Shown piece by piece: positions 16,727 through 24,985 of a DNA stretch of 50,061 bases. The notes beneath the pieces are model-generated. The model was not told the DNA's origin and made no database searches. It was given only the letters and a program-made list of their open reading frames with translations. The DNA is from an uncultured Coriobacteriaceae bacterium. GTDB taxonomy: Bacteria > Actinomycetota > Coriobacteriia > Coriobacteriales > Eggerthellaceae. The stretch covers positions 1 to 50,061 of the forward strand of contig CACXMZ010000010.1 of NCBI GenBank assembly GCA_902768975.1, read 5' to 3'. Made by a program: the position numbers and the translations under genes. Position 1 is the first letter of the stretch. Each line of letters begins with the position of its first letter.

Positions 16727-17866
16727 GCTCCAATTATTTACATAGGACGATATGCTAGTGATATTTATAGGAGCAACCTATTTTCGGGCTCTATTGTTTT
16801 CCAGGGAATTACGAATCGAAATAAAGGGGATTTTTCCTATTGTTATGACCACAAAAGACTTGTTGAAAGCAATGAGGATAAAGAAGAAAAAACAGCTTAT
16901 ATAAGAGATAGAATTAATTATTTTCTTCACTATAACCCAGAAACACGATTTATGTTTTTCGCCCAAAACTATTTTGAAGAGTTTCTGCCGGATTTAGACA
17001 GAAACTTATTTGTAGGCCTAAATGAAAAGTCAATTAATAGCCTGCTTGATTCAAAAGTTTTTTCACGTTTATGGATGAGAAACTACGTTCCGTCCCTCCA
17101 CTATTACGTAACTACATATGCAGATGTATCGATTAAAAGAATTAATCAGGTTTTTAATAAAAGCAATGCTTTTATTATTCAAGCAGATAACGGGCGCGGC
17201 GGTGATGGATCGTATATATTCCGTAACACAAGAGAGCTCGATTCCTTTATGAAAAATACGCAAACTTCAAAGGTGCGGTTTTCAAGAATGATTGTCTCAC
17301 CATATTACGAAGACTCTATACACATCAATCAACATATCATAATTTTTGATTCCTTGATTATAGCTCTCCAGCCCTCAATTGAAATATTAGTCGAAAAAGA
17401 ATGCCGACTTCACTATTTAGGCGCCGACTATGCGCAGTTCAACGATTGGGATCAAGCTGTTCAAGCAAGAAAAGATATTAATAAGAAGAGCGTTTCTATT
17501 GCCAAGGCAATGCAGAGGGCAGGATTTAAAGGAGTAGCTGGCATAGACTATCTATACACCAATAATGAGCTATTCTTTATCGAAATTAACCCTAGATTTC
17601 AGGGCTCAAGCCCATTGCTATCTTGGGAGCTGTCAAAGAAAAACCTCCCAGACTTATACATGCTCAACTATCGTGCTTTTACTAATAAACCTCCCAGTAA
17701 TAACGAGAAGGATGAGCTTGAACGGCTGGTATTGAATAAAAAAATTGAAAAAATATACGGTGACCCTGAACGTGCCAATGCTGCAACCATAGACAAACTA
17801 GATGGCGCGCTAGAAGAGTATTTGTATTGCTCTCCGAACGCTCGGCTTGGATACAGAATTACTTAG
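16724..17866 (+). CDS. ATP-grasp ligase, expressed arm of the inverton
   Basis: A 380-residue protein with an ATP-grasp fold: a nucleotide-binding loop near residues 150-165 (QADNGRGGDGSYIF), a central domain, and the metal-binding EINPRFQGSS motif near residue 286. It therefore likely ligates a carboxylate to an amine or thiol with ATP; the substrate is unknown. It resembles peptide- or natural-product-modifying ATP-grasp enzymes more than a primary-metabolism member. GTG16724 is preferred because GGAGG lies 6 bases upstream. An in-frame ATG at 16694 would add ten residues encoded by the repeat but has no ribosome site and only a ~15-base leader. The C-terminus overlaps the opposing gene by 8 bases. 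Confidence 0.8.
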   Translation: MAPIIYIGRYASDIYRSNLFSGSIVFQGITNRNKGDFSYCYDHKRLVESNEDKEEKTAYIRDRINYFLHYNPETRFMFFAQNYFEEFLPDLDRNLFVGLNEKSINSLLDSKVFSRLWMRNYVPSLHYYVTTYADVSIKRINQVFNKSNAFIIQADNGRGGDGSYIFRNTRELDSFMKNTQTSKVRFSRMIVSPYYEDSIHINQHIIIFDSLIIALQPSIEILVEKECRLHYLGADYAQFNDWDQAVQARKDINKKSVSIAKAMQRAGFKGVAGIDYLYTNNELFFIEINPRFQGSSPLLSWELSKKNLPDLYMLNYRAFTNKPPSNNEKDELERLVLNKKIEKIYGDPERANAATIDKLDGALEEYLYCSPNARLGYRIT

Positions 17867-19301
17867 GCAACTCATCGCTATGCTGCTGCAAAGAGCTTTT
17901 GTTATGAGGACTGATATCCACGATGAATAACGGGGTATTATACGGATAGGCTTTTGAGAGCTTCTTATCGAGCGCCATAACAACGCCCGCAGCAATTAGA
18001 TTATCCAATATTGAGCTGATATGGGATTGTATTGAGTCAATATTGCTACACACGATGTTGAATAGTATCGGATTAAAAATCAAAACAGCGTCACTTGGCA
18101 AAAGATTTTGAAGTATCTCGAAAAAGATTAGTATCTGTTCTGGAGAAAGCAATGGGATAATACTTGTAAATAAAAGCGAGTTCGTGCTTCTACGTACCTC
18201 AAAACTAATTCCCTGCTCCTCCAGCTCGCTAATAATCCTTTCTTGCAATTCTTTATAGTTTTCATTTTCTTCTGGATACAGCTCAGCATCAAATGATAGG
18301 AGTGCAGGACCTTTTTCTCCATAACGAATCCTTAAAGCATCACGAATAGGCTCAATGTATGAAAAACCGAGGAGAACACGCGAACGAGCAAAACTATTAT
18401 TCGATTGTGCGGTACTCACAATGGACTGGGTAATAATGTTTAGTAGTCTGGAACGCATTTTGCTATCCACGCTGCTATTCGGTATATTATTCAACAATTT
18501 CGCAAGCAGCTCTGCCCTCCTGTATTGGCCATGCAGCGCGAAAGATTGGAACGCCTCAAAAAGAATGTCATCAGGAATTGCTTCATTTAAAACAATATGC
18601 GTATTGAACAAAGGAAAATACTCCCATGCTTCCCTAAACTGATCTTTGTATTCCCCTAATACCGACACTATTTCGTTTCCAGTACAAGGGTTTTGCTGTT
18701 CTGCAACAAAACTAATGCCATTACAAGATAAAAGGTATTGCGCCGAATAAGAATAAAGGGTCTGGCGCAGTGATAACTCGCAACTTTTGAATGTGCAATT
18801 TATGAATGTTGAATAATCAAAGGCCATATCTCTCATAGAGCATGACAAAAAAGAACACTCGTCAAAAATAGCCTCTTCGAAGACTGTATGAAGGAATGAA
18901 GAGTTGGCAATTTCGCAGTTATAAAACCTCGTACCCACAAAATCGCAGGTAACAGCAGATATGTTCGATATTTTGCAATTTACGAAGCTTGCGTAATTGA
19001 AAAAGCAGGATTCGACGCCGCCGCTAAATTTTATATTGCAATTCGAAAAAACTGTATGTTGCATATTAGAGTCCAAGAGGGCAACATCTTCAGAGGATAA
19101 AGTAATAGAGCAGTCGGAAAACACCGCACCTGTACAAGATATTCCAACAATGCGGCCTGAAATATCACAATTGATTAGTGTCATTCCCGAATAAACATTA
19201 CCGCGTACATCAATGTCGCTACCATATTCAATTCTTGCCCCGTCTAATTCCACACGTGGATGATACTTTGCTCCACATAGTTGTGATAAATCAAGACTCA
19301 C
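17859..19301 (-). CDS. pentapeptide-repeat protein, silent arm of the inverton
   Basis: A 480-residue protein. Residues about 20-190 have irregular pentapeptide repeats (A-x-F-x-x-C / S-x-F-x-N-C style, unusually cysteine-rich), which would fold as a right-handed quadrilateral beta-helix. Residues about 200-480 are helical with no recognised motif. GTG at 19301-19299 lies 6 bases after GGAGG inside the right inverted repeat, exactly as for the ATP-grasp gene, and an ATG 30 bases upstream is also in frame. The flank beyond the right repeat has only a poor promoter candidate on this strand (TATAAG without a fair -35), so the gene is probably off here and on after inversion. Function unknown; pentapeptide proteins include DNA mimics and defence sensors. 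Confidence 0.75.
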   Translation of the reverse strand: MSLDLSQLCGAKYHPRVELDGARIEYGSDIDVRGNVYSGMTLINCDISGRIVGISCTGAVFSDCSITLSSEDVALLDSNMQHTVFSNCNIKFSGGVESCFFNYASFVNCKISNISAVTCDFVGTRFYNCEIANSSFLHTVFEEAIFDECSFLSCSMRDMAFDYSTFINCTFKSCELSLRQTLYSYSAQYLLSCNGISFVAEQQNPCTGNEIVSVLGEYKDQFREAWEYFPLFNTHIVLNEAIPDDILFEAFQSFALHGQYRRAELLAKLLNNIPNSSVDSKMRSRLLNIITQSIVSTAQSNNSFARSRVLLGFSYIEPIRDALRIRYGEKGPALLSFDAELYPEENENYKELQERIISELEEQGISFEVRRSTNSLLFTSIIPLLSPEQILIFFEILQNLLPSDAVLIFNPILFNIVCSNIDSIQSHISSILDNLIAAGVVMALDKKLSKAYPYNTPLFIVDISPHNKSSLQQHSDELPK

Positions 19302-19331
19302 ACGTAACCTCCGATAACTGCTGATTATCAT
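19299..19331 (-). repeat. right 33-bp inverted repeat
   Basis: Perfect reverse complement of 16694-16726, with the same core, GGAGG and GTG on the minus strand. It ends 57 bases before the start codon of the recombinase gene. Confidence 0.9.
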
Positions 19332-19388
19332 CGGTAGATGTTATTAAAGTATTCTTTATTGCTTATATGGGTAAAGAGGAGGTCCCAA

Positions 19389-20297
19389 ATGCGGCTAAAC
19401 TATAATCATGTTGTTGCTTTTCTTGATTACTGCCAAAAAGAAAAATGTTTAAGCTTAAATACTATTCGTGCATACAGAAACGATTTGAATCATTTCTTTG
19501 AATGGCTGAGAAGTGAAGAGCATTGTAACGTTTGTGATAGCGTTTCCTCATTGTACTTAAAATACTTGAATGAGCATTATTCTCCTAGAAGCGTAAGGCG
19601 AAAGATGGCATCTTCATGTGCAATGTTTAACTATCTTATCGATGCTGGGTCGCTCAATCTGAATCCGTTTTTAAGGGTAAATTATAAGATTTGCATGCCG
19701 CGTATGCTTCCTAAAACAATCTGTATGGGAGATCTTGAGGCGCTCTTCTCTTTTGTTAAATGGCGACACGATTCCTTGTATACTCGAGATAAGGCAATTA
19801 TTGAATTATTGATTGCAACAGGTCTTCGAGTTTCAGAATTAGTTGCTCTTGATGTATCGGACTATGATTCCAAGACGAGCACATTGAGAGTGTTTGGTAA
19901 GGGATCTAGGGAGCGCGTCATCCAGGTTGAGAGTAATGCTGCGATTTATTCACTAAAGCATTATATGGGTATATGTGACAATCGGCTTGGGGTTAACTGC
20001 GATAGGCCGCTTTTTTTGAATCGATTTGGAAAACGCTTAAGCGATAGGGCGGTACGCGATATTGTTAACAAGCGCGCTAAAGAAGCTGGTGTTCAAGCGC
20101 ATATTACTCCATATATGTTTCGCCATACATTTGCAACCCTACTCTTGGAGGAAGGAGTTGATGTACGTTATATACAGCATTTTTTAGGGCATAGCTCTAT
20201 TAAGACAACGGAAATATATACTCATGTCTCTGTGGCAAAGCAGCGTGAAGTGCTCCGTCTGCATAACCCGCGTAACGTAATTAATGGAGGGAGTTAA
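19389..20297 (+). CDS. tyrosine recombinase, probable invertase of the adjacent cassette
   Basis: A 302-residue XerC/D-like site-specific recombinase. The N-terminal SAM-like core-binding domain (residues 1-85; LDYC...NTIRAYRNDL) is followed by the catalytic domain with R147 in ATGLRVSEL, R245 in YMFRHTFAT, H268 in LGHSS and nucleophile Y277 in TEIYTHV. The first His of the HxxR box is Tyr here (YMFR), a substitution I believe occurs in some family members. ATG19389 has GAGGAGGT 6 bases upstream; an in-frame ATG at 19338 has none. Adjacency to the 33-bp repeats makes it the obvious invertase. A truncated relative lies at 11300-11510. The 269 bases downstream (20298-20566) hold no feature I can support. 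Confidence 0.9.
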   Translation: MRLNYNHVVAFLDYCQKEKCLSLNTIRAYRNDLNHFFEWLRSEEHCNVCDSVSSLYLKYLNEHYSPRSVRRKMASSCAMFNYLIDAGSLNLNPFLRVNYKICMPRMLPKTICMGDLEALFSFVKWRHDSLYTRDKAIIELLIATGLRVSELVALDVSDYDSKTSTLRVFGKGSRERVIQVESNAAIYSLKHYMGICDNRLGVNCDRPLFLNRFGKRLSDRAVRDIVNKRAKEAGVQAHITPYMFRHTFATLLLEEGVDVRYIQHFLGHSSIKTTEIYTHVSVAKQREVLRLHNPRNVINGGS

Positions 20298-20566
20298 ACA
20301 GATTTGAGGATGATGACAAAATGTTTGACCAGTGTCAGAGTCATGTTGATGCAGCATGTAGTCGTTGATTGTTGTGGGGTGGAAAAACAGCAAATCATTT
20401 TAGTGTCCTGGGTTTTAGGGAATGCGTGTATTGCGCAGATTCTTTCTTTGTAATTGACTGTTTGAGGCAAGAGTCTTCCCGATAATGACGCTATATGGTA
20501 ACTAGTGTTTGGAGCAGAACTATTTGATTGACCCGATAGGTTGTTCTTCTGAATTGGGGGCATGCA

Positions 20567-21589
20567 ATGGATGACAGGTTTGCAGATCTATCACCGATTA
20601 CACTGTATGAGTACGAAACGATAGGTTGTTTAGCATTCAGCTTTTTTAATCCTTTTAAAAACAGGGAAATTAGGGAGGACATGGGATTGCCCCAATACGA
20701 TTGTATTACCCCATTTTCTGGTCTTGAATTTATACAATACCTAGAAAAGATTATTGGCGGAGACTACGAAAGGAAGATACATAAGATAAAAAAGATATTG
20801 AAAATGATGGAACATGCTGGGCTATTAACGCATCAAGGGCGCCTAGCAAATGCAATATTTGGAGATTGCTATTATGCTTTGAAGGAGCTAACGCATCTTC
20901 AACAAGGTAATATGCTTTGGCTGGGCGAAGCGTTCGGCATTTCATTTTTGCAGAAAATACTTGAAGGGAATGTTGTACATATTACGGGCGTCAATAGTCA
21001 AGGTGAGATTGGGAATGGAACAGGTTTTCTGCTTAATAATAAAACCGTTCTTACATGTAAGCATGTAATTGCCGATATGACCCCTAATAAACGATTGGAA
21101 ATTCAAGGAAATGATTATGCGTATGAAACTTACTCTTCTAAAGAATTAGATATTGCTGTATTGGTTCTTGATGGAATTGTCGATGGAGCAAAGGTATTCC
21201 CTGTTTTTAATGATGTTGATGTACTCGATGAAGTATTAGTTATGGGTTACCCTCCTATACCTGGATCAGATAGAGATTATCTTTTATCGCAAAGGGGAGA
21301 GGTGAACGCTATTGTTTCTAGCTACTTGAATGGAGCTAAGAATCTTGTTCTTTCATCGGTGACAAGACCGGGAAGTAGTGGTGGGCCAGTAATATCGCGG
21401 GATGGTTATCTTGTTGGAATGGTAGTACAGCAGAACAGTTTTGAGCAGTCTATCGGCCTTGATTTACCAAGTATTGATAGGCACATGCATCACTCTTCAT
21501 TTTATTTGGCCGTGGAAGGAAGAAATCTTTTTGATGAGATAAAAAAGATTTCTCCAGAAATCGACATTTACTTTGAAGATTATAGATAG
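20567..21589 (+). CDS. trypsin-like serine protease with helical N-terminal domain
   Basis: A 340-residue protein. Residues about 1-130 are charged and helical, including a possible winged-helix-like stretch (KMMEHAGLLTHQGRL). Residues about 135-320 form a chymotrypsin-fold protease with H166 in TCKHV, D195 in ELDIAVL and S271 in RPGSSGGPV, so a complete catalytic triad. There is no signal peptide, so it should act in the cytoplasm, unlike secreted housekeeping HtrA proteases, and no PDZ domain is seen. Cytoplasmic trypsin-like modules are known in bacterial defence and conflict proteins. The Shine-Dalgarno is a weak GGGGG run. It stands alone between the recombinase and a gene on the opposite strand. 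Confidence 0.8.
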   Translation: MDDRFADLSPITLYEYETIGCLAFSFFNPFKNREIREDMGLPQYDCITPFSGLEFIQYLEKIIGGDYERKIHKIKKILKMMEHAGLLTHQGRLANAIFGDCYYALKELTHLQQGNMLWLGEAFGISFLQKILEGNVVHITGVNSQGEIGNGTGFLLNNKTVLTCKHVIADMTPNKRLEIQGNDYAYETYSSKELDIAVLVLDGIVDGAKVFPVFNDVDVLDEVLVMGYPPIPGSDRDYLLSQRGEVNAIVSSYLNGAKNLVLSSVTRPGSSGGPVISRDGYLVGMVVQQNSFEQSIGLDLPSIDRHMHHSSFYLAVEGRNLFDEIKKISPEIDIYFEDYR

Positions 21590-21650
21590 CACAGGTAGTA
21601 GTTGATTTAATTACTCTTGTTTATATTGCAATGTGCAGCATAGATTGTCG

Positions 21651-22439
21651 CTATAAATTAGTAGATACATTATCAACATGAGATTCGAGAGTCTTTAACA
21701 GGATATCGTTTAAATAAGCCTGAGGATTATCATCGGCACCATAAAATACACCTTCAGCAAATACTGATTCTGAAAACTGTTCCTGCAGATAATTATGTGT
21801 TGATGCACTACTGGAGAATCCTTCAATTATGTTAGAAAAATTTGAAGAAGGATTATTGCTGTTATGCGCCATTAGGATTAAGTCTGATTCGCCGCGTTCG
21901 CGTGAAGATCCATTAGTATTAAAGTATGTTGCATAGCTAAAATTGCTTGACCCAATTACAATAGCGTTCACCTGGATATGTAGTAGCCATTGTTTGGCGT
22001 CGTCAAGCGTTAAAGACATGCTTGGATAATATATTGTAGGTGCTAAGTTCTTGTTTCTATAAGAGTAGATAAAAATCATTTTTCGATGATCTTCAGAAGC
22101 ATTCTTTAAATGAAAAACCGGACCATAAGATAGTGGGCATGTAGCACTATTTATTTTTTTTTCGTGGCACGACAAACGATTGAAATAATCCCCTTTGCCC
22201 ATTCCGCGTAAGAAGCCTATGGAGTAGTGATTCCTAAATCCATTTGTGGCTGAGGCCAAAGAATCAATAAAACTATCTGTGGTGTTATATGTTGCCGATA
22301 AGAACCCAGGAGAGACAAGAAGATTATTTGCGCCTTTCGTCATGGTAAGTATTGCCCCAATCGCTTCTGGAAGGGGGCTAGGATAGGAAGAATGTCCGCC
22401 AGGTTTCTGGAGATACCATAGGTACATTTTTGTGGTCAT
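21651..22439 (-). CDS. possible PLD-like protein, function uncertain
   Basis: A 262-residue product starting at ATG22439, preceded by AGAAGGAAG; an upstream in-frame start at 22493 has no ribosome site. About residue 150 onward contains H-x-Q-V-N...VIGSSNFSYATYF...ESDLILM, which resembles the second half of phospholipase D-like nuclease domains. The expected HxK lysine is not present, so it may be inactive or a different fold. No signal peptide. The gene is convergent with the protease gene and divergent from the toxin-antitoxin operon. Alternatives are a restriction-like effector or a wholly unknown protein. Confidence 0.55.
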   Translation of the reverse strand: MTTKMYLWYLQKPGGHSSYPSPLPEAIGAILTMTKGANNLLVSPGFLSATYNTTDSFIDSLASATNGFRNHYSIGFLRGMGKGDYFNRLSCHEKKINSATCPLSYGPVFHLKNASEDHRKMIFIYSYRNKNLAPTIYYPSMSLTLDDAKQWLLHIQVNAIVIGSSNFSYATYFNTNGSSRERGESDLILMAHNSNNPSSNFSNIIEGFSSSASTHNYLQEQFSESVFAEGVFYGADDNPQAYLNDILLKTLESHVDNVSTNL

Positions 22440-22604
22440 AGGCTTCCTTCTGGTTTTGTGGTAGCAGCGTATAGAGGCTGGTCTACCACACACTAATAAT
22501 GTACTTCTCTATATTATATTTGAGTGTTGGAAGTAAGCTTGTGGTGTTGTGGATTATTCGGCAAACGACAGACATATTGTTATTTTTCTCATAATTAAAA
22601 AAGC

Positions 22605-22645
22605 TTGCCATAGTCACAAATATATGTGATAAAATATCACATATA
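22605..22645 (+). promoter_or_regulatory. toxin-antitoxin promoter with perfect operator palindrome
   Basis: TATATGTGAT-AAAAT-ATCACATATA (22621-22645) is a perfect 10-bp-arm inverted repeat. It covers the likely -10 (GATAAA or TAAAAT, 22628-22635) that follows TTGCCA at 22605-22610. This is the classic arrangement for autorepression by an antitoxin. The gene's GAGAGGAG Shine-Dalgarno follows. Confidence 0.75.
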
Positions 22646-22664
22646 AATATGAGAGGAGTAGCTT

Positions 22665-23036
22665 ATGGTAGCCCCCGAAATGCTCCTTGAGCAAACAAAT
22701 GACATTCGCACTCGTGTTGCGCCTCAGACTCGCGTCTCCGTGACTGACCTGGCGCGTTCGACAGCTTGGCGTAAGTCCCTGAAGAAAGATAAGGTAATGG
22801 AAGTAATCGACCGAGGGAATCAAGTGGGTTGGTTGCTTTCATCTGAAGGGATGCAGGCCATGCTTGACACCATGGATTACTTTGAAACTGAACTAGAGCG
22901 CGTTCAAGTGGCCTATATCTGCGCACTGCGTAATAGGCAGGACGACTGGGCCAGCGGAGTCGAACTCTCCGCAAGTGCGCTTACGTATTTGGATAACAAT
23001 TATGACGACATTCAGGCGGTCTTTGATGCCCATTAG
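22665..23036 (+). CDS. type II antitoxin (Phd-like)
   Basis: A 123-residue protein. The N-terminal half has the pattern of Phd/prevent-host-death antitoxins: VSVTDLARS near residue 24, then V-x-EVIDRG-N-Q-V-G-W-L-L-S near 44-58, i.e. a DNA-binding beta-alpha fold. The acidic C-terminal helix would wrap the toxin. It is longer than a typical Phd (about 80 residues). The palindrome at 22621-22645 is its probable operator. The stop overlaps the next gene's start by 11 bases, which indicates translational coupling. Subfamily is inferred by eye. Confidence 0.65.
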   Translation: MVAPEMLLEQTNDIRTRVAPQTRVSVTDLARSTAWRKSLKKDKVMEVIDRGNQVGWLLSSEGMQAMLDTMDYFETELERVQVAYICALRNRQDDWASGVELSASALTYLDNNYDDIQAVFDAH

Positions 23037-23403
23037 TAAGGAGCTCATTGCATACGCCATCCAGGCTATTGCAGCGGTGCCGCGTGTGCAAATGTCGCCG
23101 CAAAGCCTTGCTGAGGACGCGATTCTGCTCTCATACGCTTTTACCATGGAAGAAGATTACTTGGCGGCAGTTGCAAGCACATGCAGGGCACTCTCTCAGA
23201 TTGAGCAAAAGCTTGTAACAACGGTTGATTTGAAATATCAATTTGCTACCTGGCAGTGCTATCACTATCAGCATAAGGTAGCGCAAGGGCAGCGTGCAAA
23301 TATGCGCATTGTTTTTAGGCGGACTAAAGAAGGTATTCAAGTACGAGCGTTTGGTCACCGTAGGCTCCCACATGATTTTTATGATCTGCTCGTGTCGAGG
23401 TAA
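23026..23403 (+). CDS. type II toxin, RelE/ParE-like
   Basis: A 125-residue protein. The C-terminal ~50 residues (MRIVFRRTKEGIQVRAFGHR then DFYDLL) fit the terminal beta-sheet of RelE/ParE/HigB toxins, with the usual GHR and basic residues. The N-terminal ~60 residues are helical and longer than usual for the family. ATG23026 lies 11 bases inside the antitoxin gene. If RelE-like it would cleave ribosome-bound mRNA, and if ParE-like it would poison gyrase; the sequence does not decide. It could also be an inactive relative. Confidence 0.6.
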   Translation: MPISKELIAYAIQAIAAVPRVQMSPQSLAEDAILLSYAFTMEEDYLAAVASTCRALSQIEQKLVTTVDLKYQFATWQCYHYQHKVAQGQRANMRIVFRRTKEGIQVRAFGHRRLPHDFYDLLVSR

Positions 23404-23409
23404 TGCGTA

Positions 23410-23700
23410 TCACTTTAGGGGTTGCATGTCGGGGTGGGCGGCTTCGAGTTCTTGTTCTTTTTTGCGAATGGCTTCGTTAAAACCTTTGAGCGGTTCAAAA
23501 GGTATGAAGATTTTTGCCCGCTGTTCCAGAGGCATGCGCCCTTTGGGTGGCATGGGCGGCCAGTTGCCGCCACGCGTGTAGGGCAGGAAGGGGTCGGCCG
23601 AAGCGTGAGCCTGCGTTGAGTCCTGCGCTTCGAGCTGTGTGGCGCCTTGCGTTGTGCCCTGCGCGGCGTTCAACGCTTCGTGGCGTGGCTTATTCTCCAC
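23410..23700 (-). CDS. YolD-like protein
   Basis: A 96-residue product with the YolD pattern RMPLEQRAKIFIPFEPLKGF near its C-terminus and a low-complexity Gln/Ala/Thr-rich N-terminal half. YolD-like proteins are encoded beside Y-family polymerases in Gram-positive bacteria and mobile elements and are thought to modulate them. The GTG start overlaps the end of the polymerase gene by 11 bases, so the pair is one transcription unit. A longer in-frame start inside the polymerase gene is less likely. Confidence 0.75.
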   Translation of the reverse strand: MENKPRHEALNAAQGTTQGATQLEAQDSTQAHASADPFLPYTRGGNWPPMPPKGRMPLEQRAKIFIPFEPLKGFNEAIRKKEQELEAAHPDMQPLK

Positions 23701-24979
23701 TTTTGTGCCCCCCAATCTGGCGGTTACGTTCCATCTGCGTGGCTTCGGGAAGCAGGTCGATGCCGCGCACAACGGCATTTTTCCCAAAGCGTTTTTTCAC
23801 ATTGAGCACGGCACCTTCCCGTGCGGCTTCAGCTTCGAGTTCGGCTTGCTCCATGCCAGTTGGCACGTCGAAAAGGCTTAACTGACCTGCGCCTTCTTTC
23901 ATAACATTGTTACCAACAATATAGACATGGCGCACTTTATAGTCTTTGTCTACGCAGCGGTCGAACACTTCAAGCGCGGCGGCAACCAAGGCGACTTTGG
24001 AATTGGTGGGCGCGCCGCAGTGGCCAGTACCGTGGGCATGGTGGGGCACATAGCCATGTTCGTTTTTTTCGTAATTAATGCTTATGGTGACGCTTTCGCA
24101 AAGGAGCTTTCTGTCGAGCAATTCAAAATGCAAGGCGTCCGCCATTTCGCTTACGATGACGCGCGCTTCCGCAAAACTATAGCCGCGGGAAAGCACTTGC
24201 CCGATGGTAACCGAATGGGTGGCCGACTCGTAGTTTTTTATATGGTGCATTTCCACGGGCTCTATGCCCCAGGCGTGGTCGATAAGAATTTCGGCGTCGA
24301 TACCAAATTCCGCATAGAGCTTTTCAGGGTAGGGGTACAAGGCAAGTTGCGCCATGGTTTCAATGCCCAGCCTTGCTAGGTGCGCCTGCGTGCGTTTGCC
24401 TATGCGCCAAAAGTCGCTTAAGGGCTTATGGTTCCACAGCGTTTCCTTGAAGCTTTGTTCGTCCAGTTCGCCAAAGAAATCTGCCGAATGCTTGGCGCTA
24501 ATGTCGAGTGCTACCTTTGCCAGAAACATATTCGTGCCCACGCCGCAGCTGGAAGGAATGCCCGTTGTTTTAAGCACGTCGGCACGAATACGTTCGCCCA
24601 GTTCACGCGCGGTGCACTGGTAGAGGGGCAGGTAGCTCGTAACGTCCATAAACACTTCGTCGATGGAATAGACGTGAATGTCTTCCTTGGCCACGTACTT
24701 TAAATAGATGGCGTAAATTTCAGCCGAATAGTCTATGTAGCGCTGCATGCGCGGTGGCGCCATGAAGTAGTCGAAGTTTTTAGGAATTTCAAACACGCGG
24801 CACCGGTTGCGCACCCCCTTGGCCTTGAGGCTGGGGGAAACTGCCAGGCAGATGGTTTTTTCCGTGCGTTCAGGGTCGGCCACCACCAGGTCGGTCGTCA
24901 TAGGGTCGAAGCCCCGCTCAACGCATTCCACGGAAGCGTAAAACGATTTCAAGTCTATGCACAGGTAGTATTTCTCCAT
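23690..24979 (-). CDS. Y-family DNA polymerase (UmuC/DinB type)
   Basis: A 429-residue translesion polymerase. D9 in CIDLKSFYASVE, YSIDEVFMD near residue 104 (the catalytic DE pair), the SCGVGTN-x-FLAKVA helix-hairpin region near 138, and a C-terminal little-finger domain are all present. It copies past DNA damage with low fidelity. The downstream YolD gene and the UmuC-like CLAVSPSLKAKGVRNRCRVFEIP stretch (here split: CLAVSPSLKAKG, then VRNRCRVFEIP) place it nearer the Gram-positive UmuC/UvrX group than classic DinB. Transcription starts almost at the ATG, with a palindrome overlapping the promoter, so damage induction is likely. Confidence 0.9.
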   Translation of the reverse strand: MEKYYLCIDLKSFYASVECVERGFDPMTTDLVVADPERTEKTICLAVSPSLKAKGVRNRCRVFEIPKNFDYFMAPPRMQRYIDYSAEIYAIYLKYVAKEDIHVYSIDEVFMDVTSYLPLYQCTARELGERIRADVLKTTGIPSSCGVGTNMFLAKVALDISAKHSADFFGELDEQSFKETLWNHKPLSDFWRIGKRTQAHLARLGIETMAQLALYPYPEKLYAEFGIDAEILIDHAWGIEPVEMHHIKNYESATHSVTIGQVLSRGYSFAEARVIVSEMADALHFELLDRKLLCESVTISINYEKNEHGYVPHHAHGTGHCGAPTNSKVALVAAALEVFDRCVDKDYKVRHVYIVGNNVMKEGAGQLSLFDVPTGMEQAELEAEAAREGAVLNVKKRFGKNAVVRGIDLLPEATQMERNRQIGGHKSGE

Positions 24980-24985
24980 GTTTGT

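Larger units (their letters stand above)
16694..19331. mobile_element. invertible DNA cassette (site-specific inversion switch)
   Basis: A 2,638-bp segment bounded by perfect 33-bp inverted repeats. It contains two convergent genes that overlap tail to tail by 8 bases. A promoter lies outside on the left and a tyrosine recombinase gene outside on the right. Inversion would keep both coding sequences intact and place the pentapeptide-repeat gene behind the promoter instead of the ATP-grasp gene. The architecture is read directly from the sequence; switching itself is inferred from known phase-variable invertons. Confidence 0.85.

Noticed and set aside
19332-19388. Promoter on the minus strand for the pentapeptide-repeat gene
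   Set aside because: Only TATAAG with no reasonable -35 was found, so I did not call it; weak expression cannot be excluded.
20454-20486. Possible promoter TTGACT...GATAAT before the protease gene
   Set aside because: The spacer is 21 bases, too long for a convincing sigma70 promoter.
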